Shown here: positions 28,492 through 37,837 of the stretch, piece by piece | Layout of the letters: the number at the start of each line of letters is the position of its first letter | Position numbering within the stretch: the first letter of the stretch is position 1 | Origin: an uncultured Bacteroidota bacterium | Lineage (GTDB): Bacteria > Bacteroidota > Bacteroidia > Flavobacteriales > Flavobacteriaceae | NCBI GenBank assembly: GCA_903842575.1 | Contig: CAIMMM010000166.1 | Location: 18,841 to 82,840, forward strand | Length of the DNA: 64,000 bases | Direction of reading: 5' to 3' | The notes under the pieces: generated by a model | The model's input: only the letters and a program-made list of their open reading frames with translations | Databases searched by the model: none | Told to the model about the DNA's origin: nothing | Position numbers and translations under genes: made by a program

Positions 28492-29322
28492 TTAAAATTT
28501 AACCTGACCCGCTGCCCAATTTTGAAAATCATGGGCAACTTGGTTAGCATTGGAGTAAATAGTTAATTTATTATTTCTACAAAAAGCCAGTAATGTAATT
28601 CCGCTTTGCTCTGCCATATCAACAGCTAGTGTTGAAGGCGCAGATACCGAAGCCAGAAAAGGGATGCCTGCCTCTTTTGCTTTATTTACAATTTCATAGG
28701 AGACACGTCCACTTACAGTCAAACATTTGACTTTATCTAGTGCCTTATTTTGAATCAGGGAACCAATCACTTTATCTACAGCATTATGCCTTCCAATATC
28801 TTCTTGAATTGAAAGCAATTGGCCATCGATAGTAAAAGCGCCAGCAGCATGTGTTCCACCTGATTGTTGAAATGCTTTTTGTTTTTCGCTGACTTGCTGA
28901 AACATTTTTGCAACAAATGAAGGATTAAGTACGGCATCATTTGCTATTTTAATTTCATCAAAAGTATCCAATTCGGTTTTACCACAAACGCCACAAGACG
29001 AGGATGAAATCACATTGCGATTCCCCGAAAAATCCTTTAAAATAAAATGGTTAGGAGTTTTAACATTTAAGGAATTAATAAAACCTGCTTCATTAATTCC
29101 TGTAATTTCAATCTCAAGATTTTCGGGAGCGGTTTGAATTATTTTTTCGGTAAACAATAATCCTATTGCCAATTCCTTTTCATTGCCTGGCGTTTGCATG
29201 GTAAGTGTAAAAGGAATACTATTGACTGCAATACGCAATGCTACTTCAACGGCTAGAAAATCTTCAACAGGTGAAAATTTCTGGTCATTATAAAATAACC
29301 CTTTGTATTGTTTTACACTCAT
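28492..29322 (-). CDS. fdhD: formate dehydrogenase accessory sulfurtransferase FdhD
   Basis: 276 residues. It transfers sulfur from a cysteine desulfurase to the molybdenum cofactor, making the sulfido ligand needed for formate dehydrogenase activity. The reactive pair is in [13 protein letters not shown] (CxxC). The GGTHAAGAF and [14 protein letters not shown] segments that bind the nucleotide cofactor are intact, as is [12 protein letters not shown]. It sits between fhs (5 bases) and the NuoF-like subunit (4 bases), directly next to its client enzyme. Confidence 0.95.
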   Translation of the reverse strand: MSVKQYKGLFYNDQKFSPVEDFLAVEVALRIAVNSIPFTLTMQTPGNEKELAIGLLFTEKIIQTAPENLEIEITGINEAGFINSLNVKTPNHFILKDFSGNRNVISSSSCGVCGKTELDTFDEIKIANDAVLNPSFVAKMFQQVSEKQKAFQQSGGTHAAGAFTIDGQLLSIQEDIGRHNAVDKVIGSLIQNKALDKVKCLTVSGRVSYEIVNKAKEAGIPFLASVSAPSTLAVDMAEQSGITLLAFCRNNKLTIYSNANQVAHDFQNWAAGQVKF

Positions 29323-29327
29323 AAAAT

Positions 29328-30998
29328 TTAGCTAAGTCCTACAATTTTTCCGTTATTATCAATATCCATATGTTCTGAGGCAGGAACGGCTGGCAATCCC
29401 GGCATACGCATCATGTCGCCCAAAATTGGAATTATAAAACCCGCTCCAGCTGCAAATTCAAACTCACGAACATTAATAGTAAATCCTTTTGGTCGACCAA
29501 TTACGGTTTCTTTATCGGATAATGATTTTTGCGTTTTTGCCATGCAAATGGGTAATTTATCATAACCTAAATCGGTTATCATTTTTAATTGAGTGTGTGC
29601 TTTTGAAGAATATTCAACACCATCAGCACCATAAATTTCGGTAGCAATTCTGTTGATTTTATCTTCTACACTCAAACTCCAATCATACAGCGGTTTGAAG
29701 TTGTTTTTACCACTTTCTATGACCTCTAAAACCGCTTGCGCTAGTTCTTTCGTTCCTTCTCCTCCTTTTGCAAAACCATGAGAAACAACAGCTTTCACAT
29801 TTAACTTAGCACAATGTAATTGCACATAATCTACTTCTTCATCCGAGTCGGTTGGAAAATTATTGATAGCTACAACGGGCGTAATTCCAAATTTTTTGCA
29901 GTTTTCGATATGTTTTTCAAGATTTTGAAACCCTTTGATAACGCGTTCCATACTTGGTGTGTTGTATTCTTCTTTTTTAGCACCGCCATGATGGCGCAAC
30001 GCTCTAATTGTTGCTACTAAAACAATGGCATTGGGAGCAATTCCTGCATAACCACATTTGATATTCATGAATTTTTCGGCACCCAAATCGGCTCCAAAAC
30101 CAGCTTCAGTAACTACAAAATCCCCTAACGACATTCCCATTTTAGTGGCTAAAATAGTATTGGTACCTTGAGCAATATTAGCAAAAGGACCTCCGTGTAA
30201 AATGGCAGGATTTCCTTCTAATGTTTGTACCAAATTAGGTTTAATAGCATCTTTCAATAAAAGTGCCATCGCCCCTTGAGCCTTCAAATCACGTGCGTAA
30301 ATGGCTTTTTTATCAAAAGTAAATCCGACGAAAATATTACCTAATCTTACTTTTAAATCATCAATATCTTTCGACATACAAAGAATAGCCATTACTTCAG
30401 AAGCAGGTGTAATATTGAAACCGTCTTCACGAGGTATGCCATTAGTAGTTCCGCCAATACCTATAATAATTTGGCGCAAAGCACGGTCGTTCATATCCAT
30501 AACCCTTTTCCACTTGATGGTTCTTGGGTCAATGTTTAAATTATTTTGCTTGTTTTGTAAGTTGTTATCGATGAGTGCGGCTAAAAGATTGTTGGCTTTT
30601 TCAATGGCACTAAAATCACCTGTAAAATGCAGATTAATATCTTCCATTGGGATAACTTGGGAGTAGCCTCCACCGGCAGCGCCTCCTTTTATTCCGAAAA
30701 CGGGACCCAGTGAAGGTTCACGCAAAACCACTATCGATTTTTTCCCAATTTTATTTAGGCCTTCATTTAAACCAATAGAAACAGTAGTTTTTCCTTCGCC
30801 AGCAGGAGTGGGATTTATAGCGGTAACCAATATCAGTTTGCTTTTTTTGATTTTTTGTTCATCAATTAGATGTAACGGAAGTTTTGCTTTATATTTTCCA
30901 TAATATTCTAAATCGTCTTCGTGAATATCTATTTTACTTGCAATATGTTTGATGTGGCTAATTTCAGCTTTTTGGGCAATGTCTAAATCGGATAGCAT
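29328..30998 (-). CDS. fhs: formate-tetrahydrofolate ligase
   Basis: 556 residues, full length. ATP-dependent condensation of formate with tetrahydrofolate to 10-formyl-THF. The nucleotide loop [18 protein letters not shown], the [24 protein letters not shown] segment, the folate/formate region ([19 protein letters not shown]) and the C-terminal [13 protein letters not shown] are all as expected. First gene of the fhs-fdhD-formate dehydrogenase unit, with a good promoter at 31042-31074. Its presence means formate can be assimilated as well as oxidised. Confidence 0.95.
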   Translation of the reverse strand: MLSDLDIAQKAEISHIKHIASKIDIHEDDLEYYGKYKAKLPLHLIDEQKIKKSKLILVTAINPTPAGEGKTTVSIGLNEGLNKIGKKSIVVLREPSLGPVFGIKGGAAGGGYSQVIPMEDINLHFTGDFSAIEKANNLLAALIDNNLQNKQNNLNIDPRTIKWKRVMDMNDRALRQIIIGIGGTTNGIPREDGFNITPASEVMAILCMSKDIDDLKVRLGNIFVGFTFDKKAIYARDLKAQGAMALLLKDAIKPNLVQTLEGNPAILHGGPFANIAQGTNTILATKMGMSLGDFVVTEAGFGADLGAEKFMNIKCGYAGIAPNAIVLVATIRALRHHGGAKKEEYNTPSMERVIKGFQNLEKHIENCKKFGITPVVAINNFPTDSDEEVDYVQLHCAKLNVKAVVSHGFAKGGEGTKELAQAVLEVIESGKNNFKPLYDWSLSVEDKINRIATEIYGADGVEYSSKAHTQLKMITDLGYDKLPICMAKTQKSLSDKETVIGRPKGFTINVREFEFAAGAGFIIPILGDMMRMPGLPAVPASEHMDIDNNGKIVGLS

Positions 30999-31041
30999 AT
31001 TTTTTTATTTATAAAGTTCTTTTCTTGCTTTAGTGAAGTTA

Positions 31042-31074
31042 TAAATGTAGAAAAAAATATAGGACTTAATCAAA
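31042..31074 (-). promoter_or_regulatory. candidate promoter of the fhs-fdhD-formate dehydrogenase operon
   Basis: Minus strand TTTG (31074-31071), 21 bases, TACATTTA (31049-31042), seven of eight matches to TAnnTTTG. It lies in the 140-base gap between moaCB and fhs, where I see no terminator hairpin, so read-through from the moa genes remains possible. Confidence 0.5.
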
Positions 31075-31138
31075 AAAATCAAATGTTATTTTCTAAGCGT
31101 TCTTATTTATATCCTAAACTTTTACAATCAGTAATTTT

Positions 31139-32050
31139 CTATTCGTGTTGTTTCCCTTCAACAACTCTAAAAACATGTAAGAGTGAAGGAAATAAAGCGT
31201 CCATTGACTCTTGTGCTCCTTTGGTCGAACCTGGCAATGTCATCAAAAGAGTTTTACCTTTCATTCCAGCAATGCCTCGTGATAACATTGAGAAGGGGGT
31301 TCTGTCTTGTCCGTAATTGCGTGCAGCTTCCATAATACCGGGAATTTCTCTATCCAAAAGCGGTTTTATGGCTTCGGGTGAATTATCCCTTGGGGAGAGT
31401 CCTGTGCCACCCGTTAAAATAATTAAGTCGAAATTTTTAGCATATAAATCCAAAACTTTTTCTTGTATTCCTAAGATATCGTCTGAAATTACGGAGTAAT
31501 CGGCGATGTCAATTTGGCAAGATGCTAATTTTTGGATAATCATTTTTCCTGCTTTATCCATTTTTTTGCCGGCAGAAACACTATCTGAACACACAATTAC
31601 GGCCGCTTTTAAATCGGCACGGAATTTATCTGTAAAATCGGATTTTCCGCCTTTTTTTTCCAACAATTTGATAGAATGAATTTCAATTCCTTTATCAATA
31701 GGTTTTAGCATGTCATACATTGTTAACGCAACAACCGATGCGCCATGCATTGCTTCCACCTCAACACCTGTTTTATAAATGGTATGTACTTCCATTTCGA
31801 TGGTGATTTCTAACTCATTTATAGCATAACGAACTGCTGTAAATTCAACAGGAATAGGATGACAATCTGGAATGATGTCACTCGTTCGCTTCACTGCAAA
31901 GAGTCCTGCCGTTTTTGCCATTTCAAAAACATCCCCCTTAGGAACCGTTTTGTTTACTATGGCAGCTATGGTTTCTTTTTTACTGACTTTTAAAATTGCT
32001 TGAGCCTTTGCTGTGCGAAGGGTACTTAATTTGGATGTTATATCTACCAT
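31139..32050 (-). CDS. moaCB: bifunctional molybdenum cofactor biosynthesis protein MoaC-MoaB
   Basis: 303 residues made of two enzymes. Residues 1-140 are MoaC (cyclic pyranopterin monophosphate synthase) with CHPIPVEF and [22 protein letters not shown]. Residues about 145-303 are a MoaB/MogA molybdopterin adenylyltransferase domain with [29 protein letters not shown] and the [11 protein letters not shown] loop. The fusion is known from other Bacteroidota. It joins an early step (cPMP formation with MoaA) to a late one (adenylation before MoeA inserts Mo). It ends 140 bases before fhs. Confidence 0.92.
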   Translation of the reverse strand: MVDITSKLSTLRTAKAQAILKVSKKETIAAIVNKTVPKGDVFEMAKTAGLFAVKRTSDIIPDCHPIPVEFTAVRYAINELEITIEMEVHTIYKTGVEVEAMHGASVVALTMYDMLKPIDKGIEIHSIKLLEKKGGKSDFTDKFRADLKAAVIVCSDSVSAGKKMDKAGKMIIQKLASCQIDIADYSVISDDILGIQEKVLDLYAKNFDLIILTGGTGLSPRDNSPEAIKPLLDREIPGIMEAARNYGQDRTPFSMLSRGIAGMKGKTLLMTLPGSTKGAQESMDALFPSLLHVFRVVEGKQHE

Positions 32051-32084
32051 TTTTGAATTTTAAATTTATGAAATAGTTTCTTAA

Positions 32085-32528
32085 TTATACATTTTCTTTC
32101 CAAGCAAAAGAGTCATCTTCAAAGATTTCTTTCCCCCAGATGGGTGTCATCGCCTTTATTTGCTCCACAATTTCTTGACACGCATTAAATACTTCTTTGC
32201 GGTGTTTTGAAGAAACAAAAACAAACAAGCAAACTTCTCCCGCCTTTACTACTCCAAGACTATGATAAATGTGCATGCACACTAAATTATATTTAGCAAA
32301 CGCCGCTTCTCGTATCTCGTGAAAAAGTTCTTCAGCCATTTCTTGATAGGCAGCATATTCAATGGCTACCACTATTTTTTTGTCAATTATATCGTTTCGC
32401 ACTTGTCCTAAAAAAATATCGTGTGCGCCAATATCAGTTTTTAAACTATGTTTGGCAATACTATTGGCAATAAAATCTGGCGTTATTGGGCCATTGACAA
32501 AAACGGTATGCTTTTTTTTCTCTGCCAT
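32085..32528 (-). CDS. moaE: molybdopterin synthase catalytic subunit MoaE
   Basis: 147 residues. It forms molybdopterin from cPMP using sulfur carried on the MoaD thiocarboxylate. Family segments HDIFLGQVRND, IEYAAYQEMAE, IYHSLGVVKAGEVCLFVFV and the HRKEVFNACQEIVEQIK helix are present. The active-site region reads IKAMTPIWGKEIF: the first catalytic Lys (K in IKAM) is kept, while the second lies one position later than in E. coli (WGKE versus WKRE). Follows moeB by 12 bases. Confidence 0.92.
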   Translation of the reverse strand: MAEKKKHTVFVNGPITPDFIANSIAKHSLKTDIGAHDIFLGQVRNDIIDKKIVVAIEYAAYQEMAEELFHEIREAAFAKYNLVCMHIYHSLGVVKAGEVCLFVFVSSKHRKEVFNACQEIVEQIKAMTPIWGKEIFEDDSFAWKENV

Positions 32529-32540
32529 AATTAGTTGTGT

Positions 32541-33656
32541 TTAATAATGATTATTTTTCCAAGCTTCAATGCCTCCAGCTAAACTATAGGCTTGACAATT
32601 AGGAAATATCTCTTTTAATATTTTTACAGCTTGCATGCTGCGTTGCCCTGATTTACAATAAATTACAACCTTATTTTCAATCGGAATGGTTGAAGCTAAA
32701 CTTTCAAATTCATGTAACGGAATAAATATAAAGGGAAATTCGTCCACAGAAGGAAGCTCCCCTTTTTCACGAACGTCAACAATTGTAATTGTTTCAAGGC
32801 TTCTTAAAACGTCAAATTCTAGAACCGAAAGTACTTCAATATTTAAATTTTTGTTGCAAAACCATTCATAATCATATGCTAAAAATGCTATTTTGTTTTT
32901 TGGAAAATCGATTGATTTGTCTGATTTCACATCCATTTCGAAAGCATAAAATGAATTTTCTAAAGCATTGTAGCACATTATTTTATTAGACAATGGTTTT
33001 CCAATTCCCGTAATAATTTTTATAGTTTCAATTGCTTGCATGGTTCCAATAATTCCAGGAATCACACCTAAAACGCCAACATCATTGCAAGATAAAGTTG
33101 AATCCGAAGGTGGCTCTGGAAATAAATCACGGTAATTGGTTTTGATATTGGACTGATTATCAGTAAGATTAAAAACACCAATTTGTCCTTCGAAACGCAG
33201 GACAGCGCCATATATTAGCGGCTTTTCTAATAATACGCAAGCGTCATTAACGAGATAGCGGGTGGCAAAATTATCCGATCCATCGATGACAATATCATAT
33301 TTCGCTAGAATCTCAAGAGCGTTATTATTCGTGATTTGAAAATTATAGGGTAGAATTGATATGTTTGGATTAAGAGTTTTTAATCTTTTAGCGGCAGTAA
33401 TGGCTTTTGATTTACCTATATCATCCACGGTATAAAGTATTTGACGTTGCAGATTTGACATTTCTACTACATCAAAATCGGCAATTCCAATTGTACCTAC
33501 TCCAACTGCGGCAAGGTATTGCAGAGCAGGACAACCCAAACCGCCAGCGCCTATGACCAGTACGCTAGACTGCGCTATCTTGTCTTGACCAACGTGCCCA
33601 AACTCCTTGAGCTGTATTTGTCTTTGGTATCGATTATTTGTATTATCTGAATTCAT
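32541..33656 (-). CDS. moeB: MoeB/ThiF-family adenylyltransferase with C-terminal rhodanese domain
   Basis: 371 residues. Residues 1-245 are an E1-like fold (GAGGLGCPALQYLAAVGVG, ADFDVVEMSNLQRQ, IDGSDNFATRYLVND, GVLGVIPGIIGTMQA) that adenylates the C-terminal glycine of MoaD. Residues about 275-371 are a rhodanese domain with active Cys in VIYCKSGQRSMQ, which could deliver the sulfur. The zinc-binding Cys pairs of E. coli MoeB are missing: the first is replaced by NYRDLFPE where CxxC normally sits. Gene order (7 bases after moaD) ties it to molybdopterin rather than thiamine synthesis. Confidence 0.88.
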   Translation of the reverse strand: MNSDNTNNRYQRQIQLKEFGHVGQDKIAQSSVLVIGAGGLGCPALQYLAAVGVGTIGIADFDVVEMSNLQRQILYTVDDIGKSKAITAAKRLKTLNPNISILPYNFQITNNNALEILAKYDIVIDGSDNFATRYLVNDACVLLEKPLIYGAVLRFEGQIGVFNLTDNQSNIKTNYRDLFPEPPSDSTLSCNDVGVLGVIPGIIGTMQAIETIKIITGIGKPLSNKIMCYNALENSFYAFEMDVKSDKSIDFPKNKIAFLAYDYEWFCNKNLNIEVLSVLEFDVLRSLETITIVDVREKGELPSVDEFPFIFIPLHEFESLASTIPIENKVVIYCKSGQRSMQAVKILKEIFPNCQAYSLAGGIEAWKNNHY

Positions 33657-33663
33657 ATTTCAT

Positions 33664-33897
33664 TTAACCTCCTGAAAATGGTGGAAGTAGCGCTATTGTG
33701 TCATTCTGATGGAGCATTGTATTCTCTTGTATCACTTTTTTGTTTACGGCAATAGAAAAATTAATTTTGGATAATTCAGGGAATTCTACTTCCAAGTATT
33801 TTATTAACGCATCTGTATTTTCTATTACTGACATTTTCCAATCCGATTTACCTGTAATATAGGCAATTTGTCCAAAAGCAAGTAGGTTTATTTCCAT
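33664..33897 (-). CDS. moaD: molybdopterin synthase sulfur-carrier subunit MoaD
   Basis: 77 residues with the ubiquitin-like fold of MoaD. It ends in PPFSGG, the Gly-Gly tail that is adenylated by MoeB and converted to a thiocarboxylate. The IALLPPFSGG ending distinguishes MoaD from ThiS. One base separates it from mobA upstream, so translation is probably coupled. Confidence 0.92.
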   Translation of the reverse strand: MEINLLAFGQIAYITGKSDWKMSVIENTDALIKYLEVEFPELSKINFSIAVNKKVIQENTMLHQNDTIALLPPFSGG

Positions 33898-33898
33898 T

Positions 33899-34486
33899 TT
33901 AAATTAAGTTAAAAATATTTTTAAAGTCCTCTTTTGTATTGATATTCTTGAAAATGGATTCTTTAAAGATATTGTTATTTTCTACGGGAATTGTTTTTAG
34001 TTTGAAATGCTTCGCCATTTCCATTAATTTAATATTTTTTTGCTCAATAAGTTCCAACCAAATTTTCAAGCAATCTTTTGCATAAATGCCAAATAATGGT
34101 TCGAATTTTTCTTGGTGGACAGGAAGCACAATTTGCGATTCATCGGTATTTCTACAAATATACACGATAGCTTCTTTAGTTATAAATGGCATATCGCAGC
34201 TCACAATAAAATTAAATTTAGCATCCGAATGATTCAAAGCAGTGTAAATTCCGCCTGCAGGTCCTATATTTTTAATCAAATCTGGAATCACTTCCAATCC
34301 AAATTTTTCATATTCGGGATTGTTGGAAACAATAAACAAGTTACTAAAAAGAGGTTGCATTTTTTCGATTACATATTGCACCATTGCTTTTCCTTCGATG
34401 AGCATTAGTCCCTTATCTTCACCCATTCTTGCGCTGTTTCCGCCTGCTAGAATATATCCATTTGTATTTTTTATTTCGGCTTCCAT
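33899..34486 (-). CDS. mobA: molybdenum cofactor guanylyltransferase MobA
   Basis: 195 residues. It attaches GMP to molybdopterin, giving the bis-MGD form used by formate dehydrogenases. The nucleotidyltransferase motif LAGGNSARMGEDKGLM, the NIGPAGGIYTAL segment and VSCDMPFITKEA (metal-binding Asp) are present. Its inclusion in the cluster fits a formate dehydrogenase of the DMSO-reductase family as the client. Confidence 0.9.
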   Translation of the reverse strand: MEAEIKNTNGYILAGGNSARMGEDKGLMLIEGKAMVQYVIEKMQPLFSNLFIVSNNPEYEKFGLEVIPDLIKNIGPAGGIYTALNHSDAKFNFIVSCDMPFITKEAIVYICRNTDESQIVLPVHQEKFEPLFGIYAKDCLKIWLELIEQKNIKLMEMAKHFKLKTIPVENNNIFKESIFKNINTKEDFKNIFNLI

Positions 34487-34489
34487 AAT

Positions 34490-35221
34490 TTAAGTAATAA
34501 TTAGTTTTATGGAAGCAATAAACAAAACAATGGCCAATAATTTGTTTAGAAATTCACTTTTAAATTTATTGGCTCCTAAATAGGAACCCATAATTCCACC
34601 TAATAATGCAAGGAGTATCATCCAGCTCATTTCGGATTTAAATTCAAGACCTTGGGCAAAAAGACCTGCTAATCCAGCTAATGAATTTACAAAAATAAAT
34701 AATGCAGAAACCGCGGCTGTTTTTTTTATCTTAGCCCAATGCAGCAATAAAATGAGTGGGCTTAAAATAATGCCTCCGCCTATTCCTATCATTCCTGAAA
34801 AAAAGCCAATGACTGCACCAATTATTAGGGCTAGGAAAATATTTTGTTTTACTTCAATGGTTGTCATTTTAATTTTAAATCCTAATAAATTAAGTACCGA
34901 AAAGAGTAAAAGTATGGCGAGTATTTTTTTATATAAACCGCCATCAATAGCAATCATCCCGCCAATAAATGCCGCAGGAAAAGAAGTAATAGCAAAAGGC
35001 CAGAACAAATTCCATTTAAAATGTCCTCCTCTATAATATTGAATAAAAGCTATTAAAGAAACAAAAACATTGAGCAATAAAGCTGTTGGACGCATGGTTT
35101 CGGGAGCAAAAGAAAAGAATGCCATCAATGCCAAATACCCGCTAGCACCACCGTGGCCAACTGATGCATACAAAAATGCAACTAGCACTAACAATACATA
35201 AAATATTATTATTGAATCCAT
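34490..35221 (-). CDS. TauE/SafE-family membrane permease
   Basis: 243 residues, seven to eight membrane helices, with the duplicated family signature (SVGHGGASGYLALMAF near residue 22 and GMIGIGGGIILSPLILL near 140). Members export or import small sulfur or organic anions (sulfite, sulfoacetate, taurine-derived). It lies inside the molybdenum cofactor operon, 3 bases from mobA and 6 from moeA, so it is co-expressed. A role in oxyanion or sulfur handling for the cofactor, or in formate transport, is only a guess from position. Confidence 0.8.
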   Translation of the reverse strand: MDSIIIFYVLLVLVAFLYASVGHGGASGYLALMAFFSFAPETMRPTALLLNVFVSLIAFIQYYRGGHFKWNLFWPFAITSFPAAFIGGMIAIDGGLYKKILAILLLFSVLNLLGFKIKMTTIEVKQNIFLALIIGAVIGFFSGMIGIGGGIILSPLILLLHWAKIKKTAAVSALFIFVNSLAGLAGLFAQGLEFKSEMSWMILLALLGGIMGSYLGANKFKSEFLNKLLAIVLFIASIKLIIT

Positions 35222-35227
35222 TGCTTA

Positions 35228-36403
35228 TTAAATAATCATACTACAATTTACTAAGTCTCCTTTTTTAAAAATTTCCTTATTTTCTTCCAATTCCACCAAG
35301 CAATCTGCTACTGCAAAAGAATTGAGCTTGTAGCTTTCTTGATTGTCTAACAAAACTACTGCATTTTCATGTGTTTTTCCTTTAAGAAAATGGGTAAGTC
35401 CTGCTTTTTTATTAAAATCAAAAGCCAATGGAAGTTGCATTTTATTGAAATATTTTTTTTGAGTAAAGTTGCTGATAGCCAGTACAACATATTCATAAAA
35501 ACAACTCATTGCTGCAGCAGGATTACCCGGCAAGGCAAATATGAGTGTGTGGTCTTTTTTTCCAAAATAAAATGGTTTTCCGGGTTTCTGTTTTATTGTA
35601 TGAAATATTTTTTGCACCCCACATTTTTCTAATGAAGCGGGGACTAAATCATAATCGCCTACTGATACTCCACCAGTTAGAATTAGAATATTGGAACTTA
35701 ATTGATTGGATATAGCCCTTTCTATTTCAACTTCGGTATCATCAACCACCTCAACAGAAACTGGGAAAATATCTAATTGGTGTAATGCTGCTATCAAACC
35801 AATAGAATTGGATTCAAATATCTTTCCTTTGGTAATATTACTATCTGCTTTTATGAGTTCTTTACCGGTTACAATAATACTAATTGTTGGTTTTGAATAT
35901 ACTTTAACCTCATTGATACCAATTCCTGCTAAAAAAGAAATGGCAACAGGTGTCAGCAACTGTCCTGTCTGCAAAGCGATGTCTCCTTTTTTAGTTTGGG
36001 ACCCTTTCTCACGAACATTTGTTCCTCTTACAAGAAAAGCATCTTGAACTTGAATAGTATTGCCGTTTTTAATAATTTTTTCCTGCATAACAACCGTATC
36101 AGCTCCAGGCGGTGTAGGAGCTCCTGTATAAATACGAACGGTTTCGTTTGACAATATTGGACTATCGGAATAAGTGCCTGTTTGGATTTCACCAATTACA
36201 GTTAAATTGCTTTTTTTATCCCATTTTTCATAAGAAAAAGCATAACCATCCATAGCAGATTGATCAAAAGGAGGCGTATCAATTACCGCGTAAATAGGTG
36301 CTGCCAAAATGCTTCCATTGGCTTCTAACAATGTGGAAGTTTTTACTTTTAATGCAGCGCAGTTTTCATTGATTAGTTGTTTTGCCTCTGTAACATTTAT
36401 CAT
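35228..36403 (-). CDS. moeA: molybdopterin molybdenumtransferase MoeA
   Basis: 391 residues. It inserts molybdate into adenylated molybdopterin. Family motifs: DTPPFDQSAMDGYAF near residue 43, IYTGAPTPPGADTVVMQE, REKGSQTKKGD, VTGKELI, ILTGGVSVGDYD and the ALPGNPAAAMSCFYEYV loop. The C-terminal beta-barrel (domain IV) is complete. Second gene of the moa operon, 31 bases after moaA. Confidence 0.94.
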   Translation of the reverse strand: MINVTEAKQLINENCAALKVKTSTLLEANGSILAAPIYAVIDTPPFDQSAMDGYAFSYEKWDKKSNLTVIGEIQTGTYSDSPILSNETVRIYTGAPTPPGADTVVMQEKIIKNGNTIQVQDAFLVRGTNVREKGSQTKKGDIALQTGQLLTPVAISFLAGIGINEVKVYSKPTISIIVTGKELIKADSNITKGKIFESNSIGLIAALHQLDIFPVSVEVVDDTEVEIERAISNQLSSNILILTGGVSVGDYDLVPASLEKCGVQKIFHTIKQKPGKPFYFGKKDHTLIFALPGNPAAAMSCFYEYVVLAISNFTQKKYFNKMQLPLAFDFNKKAGLTHFLKGKTHENAVVLLDNQESYKLNSFAVADCLVELEENKEIFKKGDLVNCSMII

Positions 36404-36434
36404 TTTAATGCTTATTTTCTATATACCAAAAGAA

Positions 36435-37415
36435 CTATCCTCCTATGTTTATCATACTTCTATTGACAATTTTTGTGGCGTCTATCTTTTTATAATCTCC
36501 TTCAAACTGCCCTCCCAATGATTCCGCTTTAGTCGCCAAACATTGTTGGATGAGCGGAACAATATCTTCTGAATTTCTTAATGCTGTTAAAATATCTGCT
36601 TCCCCTTTTGAAAACAAACAATTTTTCATTTTGCCATCTGCTGTCAATCGCATTCGGTTACAGTTACTGCAAAAAGGAGCACTCATTGTACTAATAACTG
36701 CAAAAGTACCTTTGTAATCAAGGGGCTTGAATTTTTTTGCCGTTTCGTTTAGCGTATCTTTCATTCTGATGAAACTATATTTAGATGCTGCCACATCTAA
36801 AATCTCTTGATAAGTAAATACTTTTTGTGTGTGCCATTGGTTTCCTTTAAAAGGCATAAACTCTATAAATCTCACATGAACGGGTTGGTTTTTTGTCCAT
36901 TCAATAAAATCAAGAATTTCATCATCATTAACACCACGCATTATAACCGTATTTATTTTTACGTGAAATTCTTGGTCAATAAGTTGCTGTATGTTGCTCC
37001 ATACTTTTTCAAAAACATTGCGTTTAGTTATACTGAAAAATTTATCATTGTCAAGTGTGTCAAGGCTTACATTTATAGATTTTATCCCAGCTTTTTTAAA
37101 AATAGGAATAAATTCATTTGTTCTTAATCCGTTTGTTGTTAAAGTAAGTTCGATAGGATATTTTGAAAGTGCTAATAGGATTTTTTCGGCATCTTTCCTC
37201 ACCAAAGGTTCTCCTCCTGTAAGCCGTATTTTTTTGACCCCCATTTTCACAAATTCGCGAGCAATAGTATCTATTTCCTCAACCGACATCAAATTGGAGG
37301 AAGGCATAAAAGAAGCATTTTCATCTGGAATGCAATACTGACATCTGAAATTGCAAACATCCGTGAGCGAAATACGAAGGTAATCGTGTACCCGTCCAAA
37401 ATTATCTTTTAGCAT
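36435..37415 (-). CDS. moaA: GTP 3',8-cyclase MoaA
   Basis: 326 residues; a radical SAM enzyme that converts GTP to 3',8-cyclo-GTP, the first step of molybdopterin synthesis. N-terminal cluster motif CNFRCQYC (residues 17-24), the second [4Fe-4S] motif FCSNCNRMRLT...NCLF, and the conserved C-terminal Gly-Gly (INIGG) required for activity. First gene of the minus-strand operon reaching at least to 31139. The 154-base upstream gap holds an inverted repeat but no clean promoter match. Confidence 0.95.
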   Translation of the reverse strand: MLKDNFGRVHDYLRISLTDVCNFRCQYCIPDENASFMPSSNLMSVEEIDTIAREFVKMGVKKIRLTGGEPLVRKDAEKILLALSKYPIELTLTTNGLRTNEFIPIFKKAGIKSINVSLDTLDNDKFFSITKRNVFEKVWSNIQQLIDQEFHVKINTVIMRGVNDDEILDFIEWTKNQPVHVRFIEFMPFKGNQWHTQKVFTYQEILDVAASKYSFIRMKDTLNETAKKFKPLDYKGTFAVISTMSAPFCSNCNRMRLTADGKMKNCLFSKGEADILTALRNSEDIVPLIQQCLATKAESLGGQFEGDYKKIDATKIVNRSMINIGG

Positions 37416-37569
37416 AATCTTTTTTTTCTGATTTTAATCTTCATTGGATTATGAACTTTTATAAATTTACTTATTCCATGGTCCAAACCTTTCATCAGTT
37501 CATGGATTATTTTGTTGTTAAATAGTTCTAATTGAAAATAAATGTTTTATTTTTTTTTTTAAATTTGAT

Positions 37570-37752
37570 TTACAATCGTCCTTTAAGCGAGCTAAACACC
37601 CATGCATTAGCTAAAAAACCTAAGCCCGTTGCTGCAAAACCCCAACCTGCGGTTTCATCATAGCGGAAAGCACCTAAAGCAATTAGCAATAACCCCATGA
37701 TAATCATTAGTAAAACGGCCCATCCTAAAACAGTATTTTTATTCATTCCCAT
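37570..37752 (-). CDS. small conserved membrane protein of unknown function
   Basis: 60 residues with two hydrophobic helices (about 8-28 and 36-54) joined by the polar loop FRYDETAGWGF. The C-terminus is short and basic (SLKGRL). It resembles the small Flavobacteriia membrane proteins named after CAL67264, but I know no function. The twin ATGs at 37752 and 37746 both fit. The flanks are non-coding on both sides, so it looks like an independent gene. Confidence 0.65.
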   Translation of the reverse strand: MGMNKNTVLGWAVLLMIIMGLLLIALGAFRYDETAGWGFAATGLGFLANAWVFSSLKGRL

Positions 37753-37837
37753 ATTTTGTGTTATTAAATTTTAATCCCAATTCTCAATTTTGAAAACGGG
37801 GAAACAAATGTCGTGAATTTAAATTAAGTGAAAATGA

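Noticed and set aside
36404..37569. Molybdenum cofactor riboswitch ahead of moaA
   Set aside because: The 154-base leader is too AT-rich and lacks the conserved stems of that riboswitch class.
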